This document shows positions 10,537-20,793 of a DNA stretch of 64,000 bases, piece after piece. Location of the stretch: positions 1 through 64,000 of the forward strand of contig BBBF01000006.1 in NCBI GenBank assembly GCA_001315925.1. Direction: 5' to 3'. The position numbers and the translations under genes were made by a program. The notes below the pieces were generated by a model. That model was not told the origin of the DNA. It did no database searches and saw only the letters and a program-made list of their open reading frames with translations. This DNA is from Thermocladium modestius JCM 10088 (GTDB lineage: Archaea > Thermoproteota > Thermoprotei > Thermoproteales > Thermocladiaceae). Numbering within the stretch: the first letter of the stretch is position 1; every line of letters starts with the position of its first letter.

Positions 10537-10667
10537 GGGCATAAGCATTGATTTATGTTTATAAGTATTTCCCTTGTAACGCTAGTAGTATATAAATGGT
10601 ATCCCGCCAATAAGATTACAGGTGAATTGCAATAATATCAATTATGGATCCATCAAGGCAAGCTCAA

Positions 10668-11268
10668 TTAAATGAATTCTATGTCCGTGGTCTTGGTTAT
10701 CGTTCCCTTATATAGGAAAGATACTTGGCGAAGAGTTGAATATAGGTCGAAGTCAGTCAAGGCGGATACCCCATCCACCGCCAGCGCCACGTTGTACCAA
10801 TTCAAGGCGGCGGAGCCGGCCGTGTGGAGGACGCATATGTTGGCCACGGTCCCCACGAGCACCAGGTTCCTTATGCCGCGCACGCGGAGGAGGTAGTCCA
10901 GGGAGGTCCCGAAGAACGCATCGTACCTCAACTTCCTTATCACCGCATCATCCGGAGCCGGGGGGGCAAGCTCCTCGATTATCTCGGCGCCCCCACGTCC
11001 CGGCCAGCGCGTGCTCCCCCCATATCCTGAACTCGGGGGGGTCATCCTTCATGTGCCAGTCCTGCGTGTATATCACGCTCGCGCCCGCCCTCCGCGCTCT
11101 ACCCAGCAGCTCCGCTATTGGCTTTATAGTGTCCTCCGCGCTCGGCACGTAGAGCTTCCCATCCCTCCTCACGAAGTCGTTCTGCATGTCGACGACCACC
11201 ACGGCGGTCTCCCGGGCCTGTAGCTTGGCCCTCCTCACCTCAATTGGGGGAACCTCCACCGACGTCAT
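10668..11268 (-). CDS. Isochorismatase-family cysteine hydrolase, nicotinamidase-like
   Basis: The catalytic triad of the family is visible: Asp in VVVVDMQNDFVRRDG, Lys in VIRKLRYDAFFGTSLD, and Cys in VGTVANICVLHTAGSA, where the preceding residues form the cis-peptide loop. QDWHMKDDPEFRIWGEHA matches the metal and substrate region of nicotinamidases. Such enzymes deamidate nicotinamide in NAD salvage, or hydrolyse isochorismate or carbamoyl amides. Nicotinamidase is the most likely role in an archaeon, but this is inferred. The length (about 195 residues) is normal. C-tracts at about 11035 and 10965 shift the frame. The gene is transcribed away from the S3Ae gene. Confidence 0.8.
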
Positions 11269-11392
11269 GCGTCAAGCGCCGGGCGGCCCTATTTAAAGCC
11301 AACAGGGCAGGGTAGTTAACCGGCCGGGCTCCTCCTTCCCATTGCTGGTTAAGATTTATTAATAGACCCCCCCAGTCCCCCCCGTTTCTTCA

Positions 11393-12044
11393 ATGTCTCA
11401 GCAAAGCGCGCAGAAATCGGCAATGGGGAAGTGGGCGTTCAAGAATTGGTACCCCCCCGTCTACTCCCCCCCCGCCGTCTTCAACGAGGTGCTTGTCGGC
11501 GAGGCCCCCCCGCGGAGGAGGCGGGCAAGCTGGTCAATAGAACAATAGGGGTCACCCTGTTCGACATAACCAAGGACCTGTCCCACCTCACCATAAAGCT
11601 CACGTTCCAAATAGATAGGGTTGAGGGAGACAAGGCGTTCACCAGGTTCAAGGAGATGGAGTTGGCCAGGGATTACATAAGGAGCTTGGTGAGGAGGGGG
11701 GGTCCAGCAAGGTAATGGTTATTCAGGATGTGACCACGAGCGACGGCGCCGTGTTGAGGTTCGAGGTGCTGGCCGTGACTACCTACAGGTGCAGCACGAG
11801 CAGGAAGAGGGGGATAAGGGCGGCGATAAGCTCTAGGCTCAGCGAGGTCACGGCTAACGCTGACTTCGCCACGCTCGTGAGGGACGCCGCCATGGGCAAG
11901 CTATCCATTAGCCTAATGGAGGCCGGCAAGAAGATATACCCATTGAGGAAGGCGGAGGTAATGAAGTTGAAGGTAATAAGATACCCCCCCACCAAGCCGG
12001 GCGAGGCCAAGAAGGCGGAGATAACGGTAGCCCAAACCCAGTGA
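11393..12044 (+). CDS. rps3ae: 30S ribosomal protein S3Ae (eS1)
   Basis: The N-terminus GKWAFKNWY, the segment NRTIGVTLFDITKDLSHLTI and the C-terminal part with RKRGIRAAISSRLSEV match archaeal S3Ae/eS1, a small-subunit protein near the mRNA exit. The protein has about 215 residues, as usual. A TATA-like TTTATTAATAG at 11354-11364 precedes the ATG. Tracts at 11454, 11468, 11508 and 11697-11702 shift the frame. Trimming them gives a continuous protein, strong evidence that the tracts are not real in this essential gene. Confidence 0.92.
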
Positions 12045-12093
12045 GAAAAGCCCTGAGAGGTCAAGTGGGTAAGTAAGGGTAAGGAACCCGCGA

Positions 12094-15000
12094 TCACTCA
12101 TTCGATAGGAACCTACGCCTCATGTGCTCCCTCTCCGCGCCGTAGATGGCGGCCGCCAATTCATCCAGACCCGCCTCCCCCCCGGTCTTCTCCAGGAGGG
12201 CCTCCGCCTCATCCAGGGGGGAGCCGGGATGCCAGGACAACCATCGCCCTCCACCCATGCCTCGCCACCAGCTCCGTGCTCCTCTCAAGCGCGTCCGCGT
12301 GCCTCCTATCCCCCCCTTCCTTACCCTGCCCTCCCTCACCCGCGCCGCCAGGTCCGCCGCCTTTCCCTCCTCCAGCTTAACGGCGCCCAGCCTCGCGGAG
12401 CCGCATTGGGGGGCACTTGGCGTTCATGGCGTCCCTAACCCTGGCCATGAATGTGCTGCCGCACTCCCTGCAAACCAGTGTGAGGGACTCGTTGAGTAGC
12501 CTCGCCTTAACGCTCTCCAGCACCAGCTTATCCAGCCGCTCCGGGGGCGATGAGCTCCATCTTATGGCTTATCTTATCTATTATCTCCTGAGCCATGGGG
12601 GCTCGGCGCCGCCAGCCGAACCGTTCTAATCCTCACCTCGCCGGACTTGATGCGGGCAAGCACCCTAGCCGCCCCCCCGTCCAGGTCCACGTCCCTCACC
12701 AGGAATTCCTTGAATGCCTCTGTGAAGACGGGCGTGTCCCTCAACGCTTCGATCACGCTCCCCCCCATGTTCACCTCCCCCCCCAGCTCCTCTTCTTGGA
12801 GAGGACGTTGAACCTCCTGGCCACGTGCATGAACCTCCTCCTCAGCAAGCCCGTCCTCAACGCGACGCTCCTCACCAGCTCTATCAACTCCCCCCCCGCC
12901 CAGCGACGCCAGCTTCACCAGCTCCTCCTCCACCAGCCCGCTCCTCGAGGCGCCCCCCCTAGGCAGTTGAATCACCACTGAGTAGGGATCCTGTTGAACC
13001 GCGACGGGAAAGCCCGTGTCCCTGGTTATCAGCTCGCTCAGCATCCTCGCAAGGGTTCTGTTGATCAACGTGCCGAAGTGCGCGTGCACCACGGCCAAGT
13101 CCCCCCCCACCTCCTCCACCACCACCTCCTCGTGGGTTGGGACGGGGGGCCACCTCCGCCTGCCTCCGCACGAAGTCCAACGCGTAGCTCGCCACCTCCT
13201 CCCCCCCCAGCCCCCCCAGCTCCCCCCCCGCCACGCGGCTCGGGGGCCTCTCCCCCCCTCCTAACCGCCTCCGCCAGCCGCGCCTTGATCCTGCCCACGT
13301 CCTCCGCCACCTCACGAGGCACGGGTATCTCCTCCCCTATCCAGGAGGGAATAGCGCCGACCGGGTCCTCAGTGGGCCTCACGTACACCTTATCCTCATC
13401 GAGGCCGGACAGTATCCACACGCTTCCCCCCCTGAACACGAACTTCACACCCACCTGGCCGTACTCGGCTATGAAGGCGTCGTCCAGCACCCCCCCACGG
13501 GCTCCTCCGTGTCCTCCCTGATCACCACGTACTGCTGCTCCTCCGGTATCATGGATAGCTGATCGAAGAAGTACCTATACATCTCCATCCTAGCCCTCCT
13601 CCCGCTGGGCTTCAGCACCACGTCCTCCCCCCCATCCACGAAGTAGACCAGGCGGGGATTCAGGACCTCGCTCATGAACTTAACCACGCCCCCCTCAACT
13701 CCTCCATGGAGAGGCCCCCCTGTAGGGGGGGTAGGACCTGCTGAAGATGGAGTGGATCTCGCCCAGGCTCCACCTGTTCCTGATCATCATCAACAGCACT
13801 ATTTGGTGAACCAACACGTCGAACGGCTTCTCCGGCACCGTTAAGGCTCTATCCACCCCCCCCGCCGCGCCCTGCCTATGATGGCCTCGGCCTCCAGGGT
13901 ATCATTTAAATCCTCGGTCACTATGAAGCCCCCCCTCGGCGTTCTATCCAGCCTATGCCCGCTCCTCCCAACCCTCTGCACCAGCCTAGTCACTTGATGC
14001 GGGGGGATAGGTACTGTATGACTTGATCAACCCTCCCAATATCTATCCCCCCAGCTCGAGGCTGGACGTGGCTATTATGGCCTTCAACCCCCCCCATCCT
14101 TGAACAGCCTCTCCACGTTGATGCGGGACACCTTGGACAGCGAGCTGTGGTGCACCGCCACGGGGGGGTACCCGGGATCAAGCAGGGAGAAGCGGAACGC
14201 GAGCAGCTCAGCCATGGACCTAGTATTCACGAACACTATAGTGGCCCCGCCCCCCCCTCATCTATTAACCTCTTAACGTGCAGCAACCGCCCCCCCAGGG
14301 CGTCCTTGTGTATCAATTCCTCCGCGTCCTCCCGCAGCGAGGGCGGGTCCGGCGGCGGGGGCGGCGGGGCCTATCACCTCCATCTTGGTCCTCCTCATCA
14401 TGGAGGCATCCACCACCTCCGCATCCCCCCCTCCCCCCCCACGAGGAACCTCGCCACCTCCCTGGGGGACCCAATGGTTGCGCTAAGCCCTATCAATTGA
14501 GGCGAGGATCCAATCAACCACTTAAGGACCTCCAGCGTCAGCGATAACTGGACCCCCCCCTCTTGTCCTCCGCCAGCTCGTGCACTTCATCTATTATGAT
14601 CCACTTGACGGACTTAACGTGCTCCCTAAGCCTCCTCCCAGTCAGTATTAATTGAAGGGTCTCCGGCGTCGTTATGAGCATCTGAGGAGGCCTTCGGCTC
14701 TGCCTGCTCCTCTCGTTTGCGTCGGTGTCACCATGCCTCACGGCGACCTCCATCCCCCCCAGCTCTCCTCCCCCCCACCAGGACAACCTATCCAGCAGGT
14801 CCCTATTCAACGCCCTCAACGGGGTTATGTAGAGTATATTGATGCCGGGCCCCCCCAGCTCCCCCCCCTCTCCCTCGCGCGTAGGAACATCGACAGCACG
14901 GGGGGGAGGATTGCCGCCTCCGTCTTCCCGCTCCCTGTTGGGGGGGAAATGATCAATACATTACGCCCCCTCCATTATGAGGGGGGGAATCGCGCGGCGC

Positions 15001-15111
15001 TGGGGGGGCTCCGTAAGAGCCGTTATCCCCCTCCTGGCCAGCAACTCCTTGATCAGAGGATGCAGCAGGCTCAACGCATCCCCCATCGGCCTCAGCCTCT
15101 GCCGTATTCAT
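12094..15111 (-). CDS. lhr: Lhr-type superfamily 2 DNA helicase
   Basis: The N-terminal RecA fold shows Walker A ([17 protein letters not shown]), [16 protein letters not shown] (motif Ia), [12 protein letters not shown], the DEVH box ([16 protein letters not shown]) and [11 protein letters not shown] (motif III). The second RecA fold, the winged-helix and Lhr-core domains follow in broken frames. A C-terminal Cys pair (CRECGSTF region near 12460) is visible. The total of about 1000 residues is close to Lhr-core enzymes (850-950). Lhr is a 3'-5' helicase that unwinds forked DNA and RNA:DNA hybrids in repair. The start at 15111 is favoured because a TATA box (TTTAAA near 15142-15148) lies about 30 nt away. 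More than fifteen C-tracts break the gene. Confidence 0.88.
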
Positions 15112-15172
15112 GAATTCGCAGACGCGTAGGCGGCCGGGCATTTAAACTTTTAATCGGGGGGGCGGCACCCCC

Positions 15173-15846
15173 TCATTCCCCCCCTCCTCTCCTCCTCAAG
15201 CCTCCCAGCACGGCCTGGAGCACGGCATCCACTGCCCGGGGGGGCAATTGCGGGAACGCGTTGATGAGGGCAACGTCGGCGGCGCCCAGCACCCACCCCC
15301 CCATCACCACGTCCAGGGGCCAGTGCACCCCCCCCACGTAAATCCTCCCGTACGATACCATGATGGCCTCCGCGGCGAGGGGGGGATAGATAGGTACCAC
15401 GGAAGGGACGCCGCGGCCAGGGCGCCCGTCGACACTATCAACGCGTGGCCCGATGGGTATGATGAATCCGGGGCCGTGCTTATCAACGTGCTCACGTGCA
15501 GCACGGTGAATGGGCGGGGGGGCAGGTACATCAAGTGCTTCAACGCCTCCCCCAGGATCAAGCTGAGCGCGAACGCCGCTATCATGGAGTCGCTCGTCCT
15601 CCTGTACCTGGTGAACCAAAGGGCCAGGGCGACGGGGGGGATCCAGAAGAACGCCCTCCCATAATCATCGCTGCTGATGAGCGATAGGAAGGGATTGAGG
15701 ACGGCGAGGCGGTGATCTATCACAGCGTAAAGGATGTAAGCGTTCAACGGGAAGTCCTCCCCCCCCACCCTCAACACCCACGCGGTGACCGCGGCGAAAA
15801 CGGCGTACATTGACGCGGCGACCGCCAACTGCTTCCTATTCATCAT
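15173..15846 (-). CDS. PAP2-superfamily membrane phosphatase
   Basis: The three PAP2 motifs are present in order: [10 protein letters not shown] (family form K-x6-RP, here with one extra residue from a C7 tract), [11 protein letters not shown], and [15 protein letters not shown] (SR-x5-H-x3-D type). Several membrane helices surround them, for example from [18 protein letters not shown] at the N-terminus. These enzymes dephosphorylate lipid phosphates or polyprenyl diphosphates at the membrane surface; in archaea dolichyl or isoprenyl diphosphate is a plausible substrate. It lies 46 nt downstream of a small membrane-protein gene on the same strand. Length is about 220 residues. Confidence 0.85.
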
Positions 15847-15891
15847 GAAGATGGGCGGATTGGTCGAGGATAATTAACTGTTGCGGCGATC

Positions 15892-16142
15892 CTACTGCTT
15901 GGCCCCCCCTCCCCCCCCTCCTTGGTCTCCTTCTCCAGCTTATTCAACTCCTCCTGTATCTCCTTCTCTATCTCCTCTATAGGCTTGGGCGGCGGGGGGG
16001 TGGTGGCCAGCGCGTACCCTATCCACGCCAGTATGCCGAACACGGCGGCCACTCCAATGAACGCCGTCGCCTCTATCACCAACGCCTTCCACGGAGAGAA
16101 GAACACCAACCAGGCATACACTATTATCACTATGATGGACAC
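15892..16142 (-). CDS. Small two-helix membrane protein with charged tail
   Basis: Two hydrophobic segments (IIVIIVYAWLVFF and TAFIGVAAVFGILAWIGYAL) are followed by a proline run and a coiled, Glu/Lys-rich tail (IEEIEKEIQEELNKLEKETK). After trimming two C-tracts at 15903-15919, the frame ends with a TAG at 15892; without trimming it runs on to 15843 and overlaps the PAP2 gene. I do not recognise the family. The gene is probably co-transcribed with the PAP2 phosphatase. Confidence 0.55.
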
Positions 16143-16307
16143 CGCGAGAAGCGCCCCCCTCCCATTGCCTTATCATTTGGCATAATTGGAGGTGAATCAA
16201 GTGTTTAAAAGCATTTCAGCGGCAAGCGCCTCCATCATTGGTATTGAAAGGCCCGGCAGACCGCGGCTAATAATGCTTAATAAACATGCATAGGCCACCC
16301 TTGCCAT

Positions 16308-18778
16308 ATGTCGGATAAGCGGTGGAGAGTCGATAAGGAGGTGGAGCTGCTTAAGGTGTGGGAGTCGGAGGGCCGGTTCTCGACAAAGGTGGAGGAGGGC
16401 AGGCCCGTGCTCGTCATAGATACGCCGCCTCCCTACATGAGCGGGAGGCCCCCCCACATAGGTCAGTTCGCATCTTATGCTCAAATGGACATGATAGTTA
16501 GGTTTTACAGGATGAGGGGGCTACTCCGTCGTTTTCCCGTTCTACGCGGACAGGAACGGGCTGCCCGTGGAGGTGCAGGTGGAGAGGAGGTACAACGTGA
16601 GGCTCCAGGAAGTGCCTCGGGAGAAGTTCCTCGACATGTGCAGGAATGTGCTGGACGAGTACGAGGACGCGTGGAGAAACGCGTTGAGGAGGTGGGGGGG
16701 AGTTTCCGCGGATCAATGGAGGGAGGGAACCGACAGCGTGGAGTATAGGACGATGACTCAATCCACGTTCATAGAGATGTGGAGGCGGGGGGGGCACATA
16801 TACGAGGCGGAGAGGCCCACCATGTGGTGCCCGAGGTGCATGACATCGCTGGCGGAGGCCGAGGTGGAGTACAAGGAGGGGGGGAGACCCATCTCAACTA
16901 CATCAAGTTCAAGGTCAAGGAGACGGGGGGGCAGGACATAGTGATAGCCACAACGAGGCCCGAGCTCCTCGCCGCCACCGTGGCGGTGATATTCAACCCA
17001 GGAGACGATAGGTACAAGCCATTAAACGGCCTCCACGCCATCGTCCCCCCCATCTTCGGCCAGGAAGTCCCAATACTGCCGCACCCAGCGGCGAAGCCCG
17101 ACTTCGGGAGCGGCTTGGTCATGATAAGCACGTTCGGCGACACGAGGGACTTAAGCATAGTCAACGACCTGAGGCTCCCCCCCATGAAGATAGTGGTGAC
17201 TCAGGACGGGAGGATGGGGGGACGCTACCGGGAAGTACGCGGGCATGAGCGTGGCGAAGGCCAGGGAGGAGATCGTGAAGGACCTGGAGGCCGCGGGCCT
17301 CCTGGTGAGGAGGGAGCGCATAGCCCACTCCGTACCGGTCTGCTGGAGGTGCGGCACCCCCCCATAGAGGTGATAGTGACCAAGGAATTATTCCTCAGGC
17401 AATTGGCGTTCAAGGAGGAGTTGTTGAGGATAATTAGGGAGAAGATGAGGTTCCACCCGCCGGAGTACGCCCAGACCCTCATCAATTGGGTGTCCTCGCT
17501 TCAATTCGACTGGCCCATCTCCAGGAGGAGGTACTACGGCACTGAGATACCCATTTGGTACTGCGTGGAGGATGGCAAGGTAACCCCCCATCCTACCCCC
17601 GCGGCGGCCGGTACTACAGGCCGTGGAGGGATGAGGCTCCGCCGGAGGTCAAGGAGCAGTGCAGGGGGGGAGGTTGGTGGGGGGGGAGGAGAGGATACTT
17701 GACACTTGGTTCGACTCCTCCATTTCCTGGATGTACGCCTCCGGCCGCACCAAGTTCCCCGGAGTGTTCGAGAAGGCCTACCCCCGCGGGATAATAAGGC
17801 CTCAGGGGGGGTACGAGATAATAAGGTCCTGGCTGTACTACTCGGTGCTCAGGGCGTACCTGCTGTATGGGGACGCGCCCTTCTCCAGGGTCAGGATTAA
17901 CGGCATGGGGGGGCTTGACGAGAGGGGGGGGAGGCCATGCATAAGTCCAAGGGGGGGAACGTGGTGGATGCCATGCATCCAATAGAGAGGTACGGCGCTG
18001 ACGCCACCAGGTTCTGGGCCGCATCGGCGGGGGGGAAGCTGGGCTATGATTACAGGTACCAGGAGCAGTTGTTGAGGACGGGGGGGAAGGACTTCGCCAC
18101 GAAGCTCTGGAACGCGGCTAGGTTCGCCTACTCCTTCCCAGACGCGGGCGGGGGGGATTACTCCCTCACGGCATTGGACGAGATAATCATCAATGAGTTG
18201 AATAAGGTGAAGGAGCAAGCCATAAGGGCTACGAGGACTTGGACGTGTACACCGCTGCGCAGGGCCTCTTCGGATTCGTGTGGCACGTGTTCGCCGATCA
18301 CTACGTGGAGGCGGTTAAGTCGCGCGCCTATAATAGGGAGGGCAGTTTCCCGGAGCGGGAGCAGAGGGGGGGCGCGTGGCACGCGTTGAGGACGGTCATG
18401 GATGAATCGCTGAAGCTCTTGGCGCCCATAATGCCCTTCGTCACGGACGAGATATGGAGGAGGACCCACGGCAAGTCCATCCACGACGAGACCATAGGGG
18501 GGGACCCCGGGCAGTGGAGGGAGGACCTATCCAAGATGTTGGGGGGGGAGTTCATGAAGCTGAACAGCGCGGTTTGGGCCTATAAGAACAAGAGGCGGAT
18601 AAGCCTCGCGGAGCCCCTCAACGGCACTCTATACGCGCCGGCGTCTTTAAGGCCTCTGGAGAGGGAGTTGAGGGAGATGCATAAGGCCAGGATATCCTTC
18701 GACGAGAGGCCGGCCGACGCCGTGAGGATAAGCGATGATGCCGAGATATATGTTGTAGAGGAGCGCGTCAATCAATAG
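16308..18778 (+). CDS. valS: Valyl-tRNA synthetase
   Basis: This class I synthetase charges tRNA-Val. Visible motifs are DTPPPYMSGRP-HIGQ (HIGH region), FPFYADRNGLPVEVQVERRY (the DxNGLPxE form of archaeal ValRS; IleRS would have CHGLPxE), IATTRPELLAATVAV (editing domain), FDWPISRRRYYGTEIP, ILDTWFDSSISWMYASG and the KMSKS loop as MHKSKGN. The C-terminal anticodon-binding part contains LLAPIMPFVTDEIWR. The length of about 820 residues fits archaeal ValRS; IleRS is over 1000. TATA at about 16275-16284 is 28 nt before ATG 16308. At least a dozen G-tracts disrupt the frame. Several are +3 and add a Gly (for example near 16695 and 16790). Confidence 0.93.
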
Positions 18779-18870
18779 TTAAATATCAATAATATAGTTA
18801 ATTCTATAGCATGGGTGTGGAAAGCGATGTGTTGGTGAGGGATTGGAAACGGCTTAGCAATGGATCGTGT

Positions 18871-19161
18871 TTAACAATATTCAACATAGAAGTTTATTCC
18901 GCCTAATGGTTGTAGTGTCTTTATTAATTGGCCTTTTAATTTCCGTAGATTATTTTCTATTTCAACGTTACTCTCATTTACTATTAGGATCACTTCCTTA
19001 TTCATTGATCTCAGGTCTAGAGATGTCAGGTTTCTTATCATTATGTCCACAAGCCCAATGGTATTCTTTACCTTATCTATAAATTCACTCATTGCCCGGC
19101 TTGGGTTGTTGCTTAGCTCTATGAAGAGTATTTTACTTTCTTTCTCATTAACTTTGATCAA
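18871..19161 (-). CDS. Unknown small protein, third gene of ATPase module
   Basis: This 96-residue ORF lies in AT-rich DNA and starts at TTG 19161. That start overlaps the stop of the preceding gene (TTGA), which suggests translational coupling. It has alternating strands and helices (ILFIELSNN, MSEFIDKVKNTIGLVDIMI, VILIVNES) and ends with INFYVEYC. No family is recognised. It is intact, with no G/C tracts. Its end faces the end of valS. Confidence 0.6.
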   Translation of the reverse strand: MIKVNEKESKILFIELSNNPSRAMSEFIDKVKNTIGLVDIMIRNLTSLDLRSMNKEVILIVNESNVEIENNLRKLKGQLIKTLQPLGGINFYVEYC

Positions 19162-19364
19162 AAGGAATCGCAGTGTGGGCCATTTCCATGGTCTTTTATA
19201 TAATTCTTAACCTCTTTATTTTCAATTTTTGATGAATTACCTTTTAACTCATTGTATAATGCTTCCACGTCTAGGAATAATACTATCTCGCCTTTCAATT
19301 TATAATTACAGCCACTCTCCGTGATGTAAGCACATGAATCGTTATCTATACGTAGTCCGGGCAT
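19158..19364 (-). CDS. Unknown small protein, second gene of ATPase module
   Basis: This 68-residue ORF starts 7 nt after the stop of the ATPase gene and overlaps the next ORF by 4 nt. It contains a hydrophobic strand (GEIVLFLDVEALYNEL) and three Cys residues (two near the N-terminus, one near the C-terminus). No family is recognised. Its packing between two same-strand genes supports a real gene. It and the next ORF could be one protein split by a real indel, but there is no G/C tract here. Confidence 0.55.
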   Translation of the reverse strand: MPGLRIDNDSCAYITESGCNYKLKGEIVLFLDVEALYNELKGNSSKIENKEVKNYIKDHGNGPHCDSF

Positions 19365-19370
19365 TATTTA

Positions 19371-20739
19371 TCATTCCTCGTGCATTCTATTGGAGTATAG
19401 CGCTGAATACCACCTCAATTCCTTCTCCAGCACGTCCTGAGTGCCCGGCAGCCCAGCTGCCACCTCATCTGCCCGCTTCTCCTCGGCCTTCCCATTATTG
19501 AAGTAATAGAACTTAACATTAGCCTTAGACATGGCCGCCGCCTCTGCCAGGTCATTGTAGTTGCTTAACCCTATTTCATCGAAAAGCTCTGCCGCCTCCT
19601 CCTTTTTGGGCCGCAGCATGTATAGATGGGCTAGGGCATATGCTATGGTGGTGCTGTGAGTCGTTAGAACTATCTTTACTCCCTTGGTAGTGAGTGCATA
19701 TAAAAAGAATGCCACGAGTAATTGAAGCGATTCATGCAGCTGCGTCTCAGGTTCCTCAATTAGGATCAGCGAGTTGCGTTTAATGAGTAATGCCATGCTG
19801 GTCAATTCGATTACGGAGGCAGAGACATAATTCCAAGGGATTGGAGAGCCATTCACCACATACCTCAATCCCCTATTTGTATTAACAAGACTATTTCCAA
19901 ATAGGGGGGGAGCCGCCATTCTCAATATATCGGCATCTGGTTCTGGCATGCGGTCTATTGGTAACCTGTTATGTCTTATATCCATTTCATTATAGACTTC
20001 CGTCAATGTTCGCCTCCGTGGTTCCATCCAACTTATCGCGTTGTACAAATTCAGAGAGCTTGTATATGACTTAAAGATGACCTTCGTTATTCCTTCTCTT
20101 TGCTCTAATTCATTGCGTATGCCATTATTTATATAATCTTCTAGTTTTTTAACCAGGTATTTATATATTGTCCGTCTCACCAGAAAGCTTAACTGATCCG
20201 CCAATTTGGATCTACATTCATCGCTTAAATTAAGCGTATTCCGCATATATAATTCCGTTTTACCGTTAATCTCGCCTCTAAGCGATATCGTCACTCTACG
20301 TATCTGTCTTCTTTCTTTATCGCACTCAGCCGGGAGGAATATTTCCAGTCTTGGAATAGTATATTCTTCGTTTAATTCAATTCTAAGGGAAATTTTCCGT
20401 ATGAAGTCCTCCACATTGATGGGGGGGTATAACTTAAAGTCTATGCCTGGCAATGCAGACTTCACGTATTTCCTGTAGGCGTTTATTATATGGTTCTTGC
20501 TAATCCTTAGATTAACGATGGTTCTTCCTCGGTTTATCAATTCATTAATATCGAGCCCCCTCCATATTAAAATCATCCTCATCCACGTACTCCTCTAGTC
20601 TGCTTAGATTAAGTGAGTAGAAGATGGACTTCAAGGCAGTGCTCTTTCCTGTATTGGATGGTCCTACTAGCACGGTTATGTCACCCAGCTCCAACTCGGC
20701 TTCCCTTATGGGTCCCACGTCCTTAATTATAAGCCGCAT
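19371..20739 (-). CDS. OLD/RecF-type AAA ATPase without TOPRIM domain
   Basis: The N-terminus reads MRLIIKDVGPIREAELELG, the usual first strands of RecF/OLD/SMC-like ATPases, followed by Walker A VLVGPSNTGKST. The C-terminal half has the signature-like region, Walker B LILIEEPETQLHE and the H-loop IVLTTHSTTIAYALAHL. A long helical insert lies between. A C5 tract at 20556-20560 breaks the frame near residue 60; with four bases the two parts fuse in frame (FNMEGLDINELINRG). About 455 residues. No TOPRIM nuclease domain follows, unlike OLD. ATG 20739 is preferred from a TATA-like box near 20774-20780; 20766 is an alternative. The region has much lower GC content than its neighbours, suggesting transfer. 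Two tightly packed small ORFs follow. Confidence 0.75.
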
Positions 20740-20793
20740 TTTTTGAACTATCGAGATCCCGCGCATAGTTATTAACCTTTACCTAGTCGTTGG

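Noticed and set aside
16308-18778. Isoleucyl-tRNA synthetase
   Set aside because: The NGLPxE motif in DRNGLPVE form, the length of about 820 residues and WPISRRRYYG fit archaeal ValRS better.
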